Assembly (NCBI RefSeq): GCF_000400465.1
Contig: NW_008806274.1
Coordinates: 620,001 to 684,000, forward strand
Reading direction: 5' to 3'
Length of the DNA stretch: 64,000 bases
Source of the DNA: Wallemia ichthyophaga EXF-994
Lineage: Eukaryota > Basidiomycota > Wallemiomycetes > Wallemiales > Wallemiaceae
Part shown: piece after piece, positions 44,612 through 54,360 of the stretch
Layout: each line of letters begins with the position of its first letter
How positions within the stretch are numbered: position 1 is the stretch's first letter
Made by a program: the position numbers and the translations under genes
The notes under the pieces: model-generated
What the model saw: only the letters and a program-made list of their open reading frames with translations
What the model was told of the DNA's origin: nothing
Database searches by the model: none

Positions 44612-44995
44612 ATGCACGGCGATCTAATTTCACTAGACGAATCAGCGCCTATCATCAATAATCTATCCAATCAATTTCACGGCGTTGACGGTGTACTCGT
44701 TCTCGATAAATCTCAATTCTGTATCGGCGGTGAGCGATCACTGTGTTTCTATCCAAACGCTTTATCTGACTCTATCACAGCCAGTGGCTCTCTCAAGCAG
44801 TCTGATGCCTCTGTCGTCGCTGAGTTGACCGATAACGTGTGCACAACCTTCAACAACGTCTACAAAATCCATCTTAGCGATAATCGTGGGTATGTACTGG
44901 ATTTGTTGCTTTATACAGCTATTCTCAACCTCCTCAGCTACTTATACCTCCTCAACAACCAACGAATCACTTTAGCCATCTTGAAGTCACAATGA
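44612..44995 (+). CDS. LAMTOR5/HBXIP-like roadblock-fold protein
   Basis: Likely Ragulator/EGO-type scaffold subunit for TORC1 signalling at the vacuole. Exons 44612-44889 and 44938-44995, 111 aa. The pattern follows the LAMTOR5 fold: NQFHGVDGVLVLDKSQFCIG, a helix SLKQSDASVVAELTDNV, then VYKIHLSDNRGYLYLLNNQR and ITLAILKSQ, where the last beta strands are only formed after splicing at the perfect GTATGT donor. Similarity is by fold pattern and weak residues, so the specific subunit is tentative. Its stop is 23 bp from the stop of the convergent neighbour. Confidence 0.65.
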   Translation: MHGDLISLDESAPIINNLSNQFHGVDGVLVLDKSQFCIGGERSLCFYPNALSDSITASGSLKQSDASVVAELTDNVCTTFNNVYKIHLSDNRGYVLDLLLYTAILNLLSYLYLLNNQRITLAILKSQ

Positions 44996-45018
44996 CCCAT
45001 TTGTACATTATTACATAT

Positions 45019-46063
45019 TTAATCAGTATCCGCAGTAGCCTTTGACAGCTCCTTACGTATCTGTGTCGAACTCAACTTCAATTCCGCGCTCTGATCTACC
45101 AAGTCGATGACAAACACATCCAGTTCCTTGATCTTGTTCTCCTGCCTCTTGGCGTTGACTAAACGGAGTGGAGTGTTAGGCGGAAGACAGACCATATAAA
45201 GTGCAACCCACTCGCATCAGATCCTGACAGCGTCTCTGTCGACACCACGATACCGTCGATGTCACTATCCGTGGCCGTCGGTCCGTAGACATCATCGAGT
45301 GTGAATATATCGCATTCCAATTGTGGTGCTAGTCGTCTGACAAATGCATCCACAGTCGCCTTGCGTGTGTGTATTGATTCCAATATCTCTGCGTTGTTCT
45401 TGCGCGTGAGCAGCGCCGGTCCTGACTTCTTAGCAAGGAATACGACGCGGAAGAAGAAATGCTCACCTGTAACCCCAACAACTACCCTCCTTATGCTGAG
45501 ATAGACAGCTAGCGTTAACAATACTTTGTGTCCCGCGTGTAGATGGTCGAAAGTACCCCCGAGGGCGACAGTCTGGTGAACACCGACATGTACCCGCTCA
45601 CTGCCAACTGTTTGTGTACCTCCTAAACTATCCACAACACGCTTATAAGGCACGTCATCCACGTTTGCACCTTTGAGAGAATCAAAGACTATTTCACTTG
45701 GTTAGAGGGCGGAATTGAAACATAGACTAGCTTACCAGATGGAGTGGAGAAAATTATATCCCAACCGCTCATTCTCGCCTTGTGGATCCAATCAGGCTGC
45801 CAGAATGCATCGAACCACACGTCAATGTTACCACCCCACCAGTTACATTTATTTTGTCTGCTCTCCAATAATAGGCTATATACTTCAATTAAAAATGACT
45901 GGAATTCCTTGCATCGCTGCTCGGGCTCGGGCTGCGAAGGCAGCTGTCCTATAAATATCAATCCGATATCGCTGGCCTCCTCAGCTGCCTCTTTCAATAC
46001 GCCAATCAGTTCCGGGTATAAGATTAATTTTGCTGGTAAAGGAAGTATAGCGACCGTTCTCAT
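45019..46063 (-). CDS. CAB4: Pantetheine-phosphate adenylyltransferase (CoA synthesis)
   Basis: Converts 4'-phosphopantetheine to dephospho-CoA. Exons on the minus strand 46063-45736, 45688-45467, 45421-45212, 45158-45019, 299 aa. An N-terminal domain of about 150 residues precedes the nucleotidyltransferase core VALGGTFDHLHAGHKVLLTL (HxGH), VVVGVTGPALLTRKNNAEIL, then ECDIFTLDDVYGPTATD, IVVSTETLSGSDAINAKRQE and SSTQIRKEL. The intron 45422-45466 is 45 nt with no stop, so it could be retained, adding 15 residues inside the core; splicing restores the family sequence. The C-terminal kinase domain of animal COASY is absent, as in yeast Cab4. Confidence 0.88.
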
Positions 46064-47274
46064 TATCTAGTGATGACAGTGAAAAAGTGACATATTACGA
46101 CATATGATCATCTTTGTATCGATATCTCTATAATAACTCTGCTTCTCATCGTCTACTGATCACTCGTATGATATTCGTCTCATCTCAAATTATTTGTCTG
46201 TTTTGTATACCCATTTGAATTATAATATCCAAGTGAGAATTATCCACTAGCTCTTTCAGAAATCTCCCCCTATTTCTGACCAGCAGCTGCGATGAACCAA
46301 GACATAATGTGCTTCTCGTTGTTTCTCATAAGCTTGTACTTCTAGCCGTTAGCAAACACTGTGAGAGCACATTATACGAGTGTTGAGATGATTCAGTGAA
46401 GAGATAAATCGCGCTTGAAATGCAAAGATTCGAGAATCTTTCCTATGAACCGAGTGTTTGACGTCACTCGTTCAACTACGTGTATATCTGGCAGTACCTT
46501 TGAAATGTAATGAGGTGGATATTTGGATGTGGCTCTTTCTAATCGTATTATTATTCACAACTTTTCAATGGAGTTGGCATATCTACATTTTTGTCCTTAC
46601 AAGTGAATCCTACTTGTACAGCGACGGCAATATGTGTATGCGGAAGAAACTTTTTGTCGCTAGAGTTTTGAAAGTATATTTATCCATTGCGCATACAGAT
46701 ATAGAACGATTATCAAGGAACAGTGCGATGTCATTGCATCGTCGGAAGTTTTTCACGACCAAGCTCACACCACGCAGTCTGCTTTCGCAAATTAATACAT
46801 CGCCTTCATCCGCAGCAGCAATATTATCCACTGACATCTTCATGATCCCTGCAATGAATGCGATATTTATAGAAAATACAGCTCAATCTTCTAGAGTGAT
46901 CGATATTCCTCCATCAGTGGAGGACACCGTATTAAAAATACAATATTGATTACAGAGAGAAATGATCACTTACACAAAAAATGAAAGTTACCGAAAATGT
47001 CTATCATGTATGTGAAGAGAATGAAAAATCACATGAAACAATTGTCTCCCATGATGAGTATAGTTAATCCCGAAAAATATGGTGCCTGAGAGTTTAATTG
47101 TACGTCCTATCTTTTTTCGTGCAAATGTAAAAACGTAAAAACGTAAGAGTGATAAATAAAAATGACAAAAGTTGATCCTCAACTCCGTGTATATAATCCA
47201 TTGTATTGAAATTGAAACCAGTATCCCACTGGTGATATATATTCAACACACCTTAAATCAATTCAGCCTACTCT
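46064..47274. other. Gene-poor spacer, about 1.2 kb
   Basis: AT-rich. It contains one open frame at 46458-46949 that begins without an ATG and has no recognisable family, and upstream regulatory sequence of CAB4 at the left end. The right end is the 3' flank of the chitin deacetylase. I see no RNA gene. Confidence 0.5.
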
Positions 47275-48811
47275 TTAGAGAGCGAAAGTGACGAATGCAG
47301 TAGAAAGCATCAATGCAGCGCCAGAAGCAAGTGAGAAGGAACCACCGAATGAGAAAGCGCTGGAATCACCGTCTTCGTCGCCGTCACCGTCACCGTCGGT
47401 ATTATCGTTGCTGTTCGTGCTTGCTGCTTGTGCTTTAATAATATCTGTAGCTGAGGCACCTTCAATTGAAGCGACGGTTGGGTTAGCTACGGTGGCCAAT
47501 GCTCCGTTGGTACCGGTAACGGTTGCTGGAGGGTGTTCATTTGAATTGGTCGAGGTGGCAGCTTCTACCGAGGTGCCATTGTAGACATCTGAAACATACT
47601 CAGCAAAAGTCTCCCCGGTATTTTCGTCATCATCTCCGACATAGAGGTTGGTGATGTTTCTAGCAGCGTAGAATGGAACAACGTATTCAAACGCGTCTCT
47701 GATCTTTGGGAACATCTTCATAAACATGTCCATTGTTGGACCAGTGATTTCGTGGGTGAGGACAATGGTTCCAGCATCATCAAATGTACCATTTTTAGCA
47801 GCATCAATAACATCTTGATAATTTTGTTCAACTTTGTCTGGGGTAACCTCTGTACCTATCTTCCAATCGTTAGTGTCATATTCCCAAAGTGCTGTTCTGA
47901 GACCGAGGCCCTCAGCGATGATACGGATACGGTCGTCAACGTCACCGAATGGTGGTCTCCAGCAAGTTGGGGTGACACCGGTGATTGCTTTGATAGCCTG
48001 TGGAGCGCGTTAGATTTGATCGCTCTAAGTAGTCATATCGTAAACTCACCTTGATTGGGTAATAAAGCTCGGCAAAGGCACCCTCATCGTCAAATGATGT
48101 CATGTAGTGGTGTGACCAAGTATGCAAGCAAATCTGGTGCCCATCTTCAACACCGCGTTGTGCTTGGTAAGGCCAATTCATTACGTTTGAGCCGATATAG
48201 AACATTGTTGCAGTAAGGTCGTTGTCACTGAGGAAGTTGTAGAATGTATTGTGACTGCAATTTGGACCGTCGTCAAAGCCCAGACTCCAAGTGTTTGGCT
48301 GTTTGCTGTGTGAGTTGTTGATAGGGAGAAAAATTTCAGCGAACGAACGCCACACTTACCTCCGGAGCTTTCCAGAAATCTTCAGCAAGTCCGTCTATCT
48401 TAGGAGAGGTGCACTTGTCATAGGTAAACCAGCAGTCAGGATCCGAGGCATCGTAGTCAGGCGTAGTGTTGGAGAAATCACCATCATGTGTACCCTTTGG
48501 CTGGATGTTGGACGGGATGACCTGCTTAATTTCGTTGTACTTTTGCTGTGCATCGTCATCACCATCGACAATAGTGGCTGGCTTCCAAATTTCAGGGAAT
48601 TGGTCTTTGATGTTGTTAACGATATCTGCACTGTAAGGTTGACATTCTTCGGTAGGATCTGCAATGAACGAGAATAATTAGAAAAGTCAATCATCCAAGG
48701 GCTTTACTCCTCACCAGTGCTTTGGGCAGCTGAAGCCATATCGGTAACACTAGCAGACTGAGCACTTGCTAATCCCAGCAGGCTCAAGTAAGCAAAGTTT
48801 TTGAGTATCAT
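47275..48811 (-). CDS. Chitin deacetylase, secreted and GPI-anchored
   Basis: Converts cell-wall chitin to chitosan. Exons on the minus strand 48811-48715, 48658-48360, 48298-48050, 47997-47275, 455 aa. Signal peptide MILKNFAYLSLLGLASAQ. The NodB domain has SLGFDDGPNC (metal Asp and catalytic Asp), HTWSHHYMTS (metal His pair), WRPPFGDVDDR and IVLTHEITGPT. The region after about 370 is Thr/Ser/Asn-rich, then Asp/Gly repeats, and the protein ends in a hydrophobic tail (SGAALMLSTAFVTFAL) typical of GPI attachment. A WFTYDKC segment before the domain is shared with basidiomycete enzymes. Confidence 0.93.
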
Positions 48812-49480
48812 TGATGGTGGTGGTGTACTTTGAACGAAATATTAGGCCTGAGGGTCTACTCCACTTTGTGTACCTTGCTGCGATATAAAAATTCTTATTT
48901 GTGTCTAAGACCAGTGCATGTCTGAGGGCTTATAGATCTCGATAAAGCCGTAAAACAACTATAAATTTTTCGCAGAGCCCTGATAACACTCTGTCCGCCT
49001 TATTGTGCAAGGCTATCGCATTTTCTTTGCCGAGCTTAGAATCGACGCACGGGCCAGCTAGGCGTACGAGGTTCGACATCCCAGAATAACACAGAGGATC
49101 AGTAACATCGAAGGTTGCAGAAAAGTGTTACTATTTTAACCTGTGTCTTCCTGGATTTTTCCTGTGGCTTTTTTTGGAGGCAGCTAGCGGGATTTTTTGG
49201 GTGTTTGTAGTGGACGCAGCGATAACTAGAAAGAGAATGCTGTAGATGCCACAGACAACTTCTCCACTTCACACGTCAAATAAGCCTCCACAGGGCAAGC
49301 GTTGTAAAATCACGATTCCCACCACTCCCGAAGCCACCAGAACGCAGAAGCGCTGCACGAGAGTTGAGGCACCGTTTTCTCGCTTGTAAAATATACATCT
49401 TTGCACTCTTTACACACAAATTTTGCCCGGTTGATTACGCCCTCATTGGTTACGTCTGGTCACGTTTCCCCAACGACAAA
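48812..49480. other. Divergent promoter region
   Basis: Shared upstream region of the chitin deacetylase and the Pro/Ser-rich gene. Contains T-rich runs near 49160-49205. No gene supported. Confidence 0.5.
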
Positions 49481-50546
49481 ATGGAAAGAGAGGGGAGCTA
49501 TATTGGAGACGGCGAGCACATTAGCCACAATCCAAGGCTTTCTAGGCTACTGCAGAATTCACCATCCATGTCAACTTCACCGACGAGTTCGCTGGTGTCT
49601 TCCTCTGCGGCGTCTATATTTGAGCGCGGTGAGTGGATTAAAGGCGTGCGCGAAGCACACTAAGACGAACACAGATATCGAGCCAGCCCATCCAATTCAC
49701 ACTGGCTTCCTTGGATCGAGAGAGGCCACAGACTTATCAACAGCGCCGGCACTGACAGAAGCATTTGAGGCTTTCGTCGGCAGCAATCCACAAGACTCAA
49801 TCGGTGTTGAAATGACTTCAAACGTCGACTGGGGCAGCAACAACTTACAATCGAGTATGATCAACAGTCCGTCGCAATCACTTATTCTTCCACCGCCTTC
49901 TCCTCCAACGCAAGACTCAGCGCTAGCTCCTGGCATACAATCATCTATCTTACCAGCATCGCCACCAAATTCACCACCGCCACCGACACACCAACCACAG
50001 ACATCATCACCACTAAACCCACTCGCGAATCAATCACCAAGACTAGCATCACAGTCGCAATCCCTCGGCAGCACTTCCCCATCGCCCAATCTCTTAGAAA
50101 GTCCCGGCGCGTGTCACAGGATCAGCCTGCTCAGTTACGGGGACGTTATAACCGAGAGACCTACATCAGCTGTACCGCTGCAGACTGCGCTAAACCAACA
50201 GTCGCCACCGCAGTCCCATCTTCTCAATGAGGGCAACGAGGGCGCTGAAAGCAGTGCATCTCCTGCTGCGAATTACGTTGAAGAGCGTAACAGGGAAGTT
50301 GAGAGAGCGGCTTTGAGTAAAGGTTTGGAAGCGCGTCTGGAGGCACTTTCGTTCCCTGAACCAGCTCTCACGCAAAATTTACCTCCAATGCGGCCCTCTT
50401 CAAGGAATGTTTCGCCGGTTCCGCCAGTCGCGTCTGATTTACCAGCTCCTGCGCCATCTGAAGAGCGTTACATTGAAGAGAAGGAGACAGTAACAGAGAG
50501 AGGTGCTGAGAGATTGTCACATCGTATTCAATCATTGGCTGTTTGA
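49481..50546 (+). CDS. Pro/Ser-rich protein of unknown function with two C-terminal helical segments
   Basis: Exons 49481-49628 and 49675-50546, 339 aa; intron donor GTGAGT, acceptor ACACAG, phase checked. Starts MEREGSYIGDGEHISHNPRL. The middle is disordered and rich in Pro, Ser and Gln (LPPPSPPTQD, PPPPTHQPQ). The last 110 residues hold two charged helices that look related: NYVEERNREVERAALSKGLE continuing ARLEALSF, and RYIEEKETVTERGAERLSHR continuing IQSLAV. No known domain recognised. The many Ser-Pro sites would suit a phosphorylated regulator, which is inference. Confidence 0.65.
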
Positions 50547-51307
50547 ACGTGAGGTAGTGAATTAGTGAGGCAGTGAGGCAGCGAATCAGAGAATCAATAA
50601 ATTAGGCTACTAATAAATATTAAAACGCACCAAACCACGCAAACAATCTTAAGTAATCAAAACACTTTCGATTCAAGATTTAGGATCAAATATTTTTAGG
50701 TTTTTAAATGTAAGCAGTACATATGTAATTTTGATGTATAGAAGATTAGTCATAAGTCAGGAACATATTTAGTAACGTGTTTAAACGCATTCTTGTTACA
50801 ATGGAATTTGCCTAAAGTGAAGTGCAAGAGTTGTGTGCCACTGAAAGATAAAGTTGCAAATAAACAATAAAATTTGCTGATGACATCGAGAGTTAGCTGG
50901 CTTTTACGTTCATCACCGCCGAGGAAGCCGTGTATGGCCATTTGTAAGAAGCTTTAGTCAATATTATTGACGTCAGTGTCGCGAGATATTCAGTGAGGAG
51001 GTGATATTGGATCAATTAAGAATCATTAGAGTAGTTTTGTCATTATTTTCAGAGGCATTTCTATCAAGCTTGAGAAACTTCAAAAAAAGTGTAAAAGAAA
51101 TACAGATTTTGCTTAGTTTGGAGAGACACAGACGTAAAGTCATATATGAAATATACAATGATTACAATAGACCATCCGTAGCCATAGATTAGAATCCATC
51201 GAATCACTCAATCACATCCTATGCACGTATCCATTTGGAGTGATGACGTTACACAATCTTAAACTTGAATCTCACTCTCTTGAACACTTACATCCAAGTA
51301 ATACAAA
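50547..51307. other. Spacer without a gene
   Basis: AT-rich. Two short frames (50750-50941 minus, 51001-51192 plus) show no family features, and the plus one lacks an ATG. The right end is the promoter of the oxidoreductase gene, with a TGACGT half-site near 51243. Confidence 0.5.
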
Positions 51308-52628
51308 ATGATTAACACCGCAGGCCAAAGACGTCGTTCTTCCATCGATCCAAGCAAGCTCCAGCCTATGGTTAGTTGCGAATGTTAGCGTGTAAGCGCA
51401 TGAGCATACGAGCACTCCCTTACGCCCCTCACAGTACAAGGTTCAGCACAAGCCAGGACCACAATTCAACGTCATGTTCATCGGCGCCGGAAATATCAAC
51501 TTCGGCTCCGATGAAGGTCCTTGGAACCACAGTGCTCGTATTGAGAACAAGTGGGGCACAAGGCTTCGTGTTACAGCACTTGTAGATCCTTCAAAGGGTA
51601 GAGCGGATCAGGAGCTCGAGAAGAAGAGATCTTCATTCGTTGCGATTGCTTACAACGACACCAAATGGTTCTCAAACCTCAATGATGCCGTCGCTGGTTT
51701 GAGACCTGATGAGCTTCCAGATGCGATCATTGTTGGTGCACCACCACAATTCAGAGGTGGTTTGAACCCACCAGCCAACCTCGAGTTGGATTTGATCGAC
51801 AAATTCCCAAATGCTGCTCTCTTCTTGGAGAAGCCAGTGACAACTGGTCCAGCTAAAGAAGCCGTTGAGGTCGGTAAGAAGATTGCTGCAGCAGGGAACG
51901 TTACATCAGTTGGATATATGCTGCGTTATTCACGTGCTGTTCAAACCATGATCAAGATTATTGAAGAGAACAACTTGACTGTTATTGGCACAGTTGCCAG
52001 ATACATAGCAGCTTATGAGAAGATTGCAAAGGAAGACTGGTGGGACAAGGCACGCTCATGTGGTCCAATTGTCGAACAAGCCACTCACTTCTGTGATCTC
52101 TCAAGATACTTTGGTGGTGACGTCAGTTTGGACACTGTTCAAGCTCACTCAGTTGAGTGGAACGAGGAGCCAGGAAAGTTATCCAAGATGCCAATCAACG
52201 AGGAGAATATCAAAATGGAAGATCGTATCCCAAGATTTACCACCGCCAACTGGAAGTATGACACAGGAGCTGTAGGTACACTTGTACACGGAGTTGCGTT
52301 GCACGACACAGACTATTACACTGAACTTACAGTGTACACGGATGGACATCAATTGCGTTTAGTTGATCCATACAATAACCCAGCATTGTACATTAGGAAG
52401 CCAGGCTCGAATGCCGAGTCACACATGAGCTTTAGCAACGACGATTGTTTCTACTCAGAGATATCAAACTGGGGAGATGAGATTGAGAAGCACGCAGAGC
52501 ACGTCACCGAAGAGGACCTTGACACGAGAATCCTTTCAACATATGAAGATGCTGTACAATCATACGAGTTAACATGGGCAATTCGTCACGCTGCTGAAGC
52601 AGGTAGAAAATTCCCTGCTCAAAAGTAA
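51308..52628 (+). CDS. Gfo/Idh/MocA family NAD(P)-dependent oxidoreductase
   Basis: Exons 51308-51370 and 51435-52628, 418 aa. Rossmann fold: FNVMFIGAGNINFGSDEG, then LRVTALVDPSKGRA, LPDAIIVGAPPQFRGG, and the family EKP motif LFLEKPVTTGP with the catalytic-site Lys. GYMLRYSRAVQTMIKIIEEN follows, then the beta-sheet domain with CGPIVEQATHFCDLSRYFGG (conserved His). Sugar or inositol-type substrate likely but not identifiable. The first exon (MINTAGQRRRSSIDPSKLQ) is a basic extension without a convincing targeting signal. Confidence 0.88.
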
Positions 52629-52798
52629 GCACGGTCGATCAACCGAACCGCAGCGGGAAAAACGGAGAAAGCAAAGCAAAGCACGTAAAGGAATGATTAA
52701 AGAGATAATGAGATGATGTAAAAGATAAATAATTAAAATAAAAATTCTTTGTCGATTTTAGTGATTGATTCCTATCTCATGGCTTCATAGCAGCTGCC

Positions 52799-53971
52799 AT
52801 GAGATTGAAGCCGCAACTGAAAAAGCTGGAAACGTCGCATGGGGAAATAAACCGATTGGACATTAAATCTGCGCCTTCAATACAATCAATAACTTCATTC
52901 GATCCAACAGTTTTAATATCGAATAGTGTTATAATTGGGCCAGAGCCGGCGTGCAAGACAGACGTGGATTGTTTAAAGCGTATGGGGATTAAGCAGATAC
53001 TCAATACAGCTAGAGAGTGCGATGATCCTTTAAAACTCTCAAATGAGTTCAAATACTTGAAATTGGACATGATTGATAACCCAGGTGCCATCAACGTACA
53101 GGATTTCTTAAATAAGGGAAGCGATTTCATTGACGATGCTAAATTACATTCAAGGCCTATATATGTGCGTTGTTTAGCGTTAATAATGTATCCCTCACTA
53201 ATATCCCTTGAACAGGTACACTGTAAAGCTGGTAAATCAAGATCGGTAGCAATAGTCATCGCACATCTCATCAGAGCCAATAGATGGGATATTAATAGAG
53301 CTTACGACTATGTTAAGCAAAGAAGGGAATCAGCCTCTCCTAATATCGGTTTTATTGCCGAGTTAATGCTGTTTCAGAAAGACATGAATATCCTCGATTA
53401 CAGTGAGAACAACGACGCTTCTACTTCTTCTACTACTACTCCTCATTCTCCTGATAAAAAGTTGAAATCTAACTTTGACGGCTTGACTGGCTGTCGAACA
53501 CCTTCTTCAAGGCCACTGTCTGCAGGTCCAGGCGTACTCACCAAGGTCAAACAATCAAAACCTTCCCTTGAACATCGTGTAGAGGATGATTTAAAGAACA
53601 GACTCCACATTCAAGAGACACTAGGTAACCACTCTGAAGTTGAAAAGAAGGATAGGTCGGGAAGATATATACATCCTAAGAGGGCTCCCCTAGACAATCG
53701 CTTACAACCTCTGAGGAGGGTTTCTAAAGCTGGTCTTGAGTCTGCCACCCTTGACTTTCTTAAAGAGTTTGATTACGAGAAGGATGACCCGAGGAAGGAG
53801 AGTATACGAGAGCAGCCGAACGTCGAGAGCGGTAGTACAGGCGCAGATACGAGTATATCAGAAGCAGTGGCAGAGACAGAGATAGAAGCAGAAGCAGAAG
53901 CAGAAAGAAATCCAAAAAGCGATCATCCAAATAACAATACCAACATAGCACCATCTCTAGAGCAATCTTGA
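52799..53971 (+). CDS. Dual-specificity protein phosphatase
   Basis: Probable MAPK-type phosphatase. Exons 52799-53164 and 53216-53971, 373 aa. LISNSVIIGPEPACKTDVDC, MGIKQILNTARECDDP, YLKLDMIDNPGAINVQDFLN with the general-acid Asp, then SRPIYVHCKAGKSRSVAIVI, the HCxxGxxRS active site, and NRAYDYVKQRRESASPNIGF. The 51-nt intron removed just before VHCKAG has no stop and keeps frame, so unspliced mRNA would encode 17 extra residues. The C-terminal 160 residues are disordered and end in an EAEAEAE tract. Confidence 0.85.
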   Translation: MRLKPQLKKLETSHGEINRLDIKSAPSIQSITSFDPTVLISNSVIIGPEPACKTDVDCLKRMGIKQILNTARECDDPLKLSNEFKYLKLDMIDNPGAINVQDFLNKGSDFIDDAKLHSRPIYVRCLALIMYPSLISLEQVHCKAGKSRSVAIVIAHLIRANRWDINRAYDYVKQRRESASPNIGFIAELMLFQKDMNILDYSENNDASTSSTTTPHSPDKKLKSNFDGLTGCRTPSSRPLSAGPGVLTKVKQSKPSLEHRVEDDLKNRLHIQETLGNHSEVEKKDRSGRYIHPKRAPLDNRLQPLRRVSKAGLESATLDFLKEFDYEKDDPRKESIREQPNVESGSTGADTSISEAVAETEIEAEAEAERNPKSDHPNNNTNIAPSLEQS

Positions 53972-54360
53972 TCAAGGCTTCTATTGAATCTTATTTTCTT
54001 CCCTCAACTTTCTCAGTTTTATCATCTACAGTTTTACGAACACTCATACTCTCACCCTCACTACGTTATCAACACACTCAATGTCATAATCGAAACATTC
54101 AATTCTAGATATCAGTTCGACGCGCTTATTTTATATCTCGCCCATTTATTCAAATTGAAAGAATCGGATCAAATAATTATTTTCCTTGTCATCAGCTTGT
54201 CACGAACGCTACTTCATCAGTCAATCTATTACGTCGAGTGTGATAAATATGATGCATTAAATATAAACCAAGCAATACAAATTAAGGAAAATGCTGTCCG
54301 TTGCGCATGTCTATAAGAGTATGAGTTGGGGTGTAGTGTGTGTGTGTGTGTGTGCATGAA
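53972..54360. other. Convergent 3' region with GT microsatellite
   Basis: Lies between the phosphatase and RPO41 stop codons. Contains a (GT)n tract at 54336-54354 and an open plus-strand frame (53984-54316) with no ATG. Confidence 0.5.
54336..54354. repeat. (GT)n microsatellite
   Basis: About nine GT units in the 3' flank shared by the phosphatase and RPO41. Confidence 0.9.

Noticed and set aside
46458-46949. 163-aa plus-strand open frame with hydrophobic N-terminus
   Set aside because: It starts at TTG, has no conserved motif, no splice partner found, and sits in an AT-rich spacer.
51001-51192. 63-aa plus-strand ORF
   Set aside because: Starts without ATG, no features, AT-rich spacer.
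53984-54316. 110-aa plus-strand frame with protein-like helices
   Set aside because: No ATG and no upstream donor that would join it to the phosphatase. Kept out of the gene list, though a missed small gene is possible.
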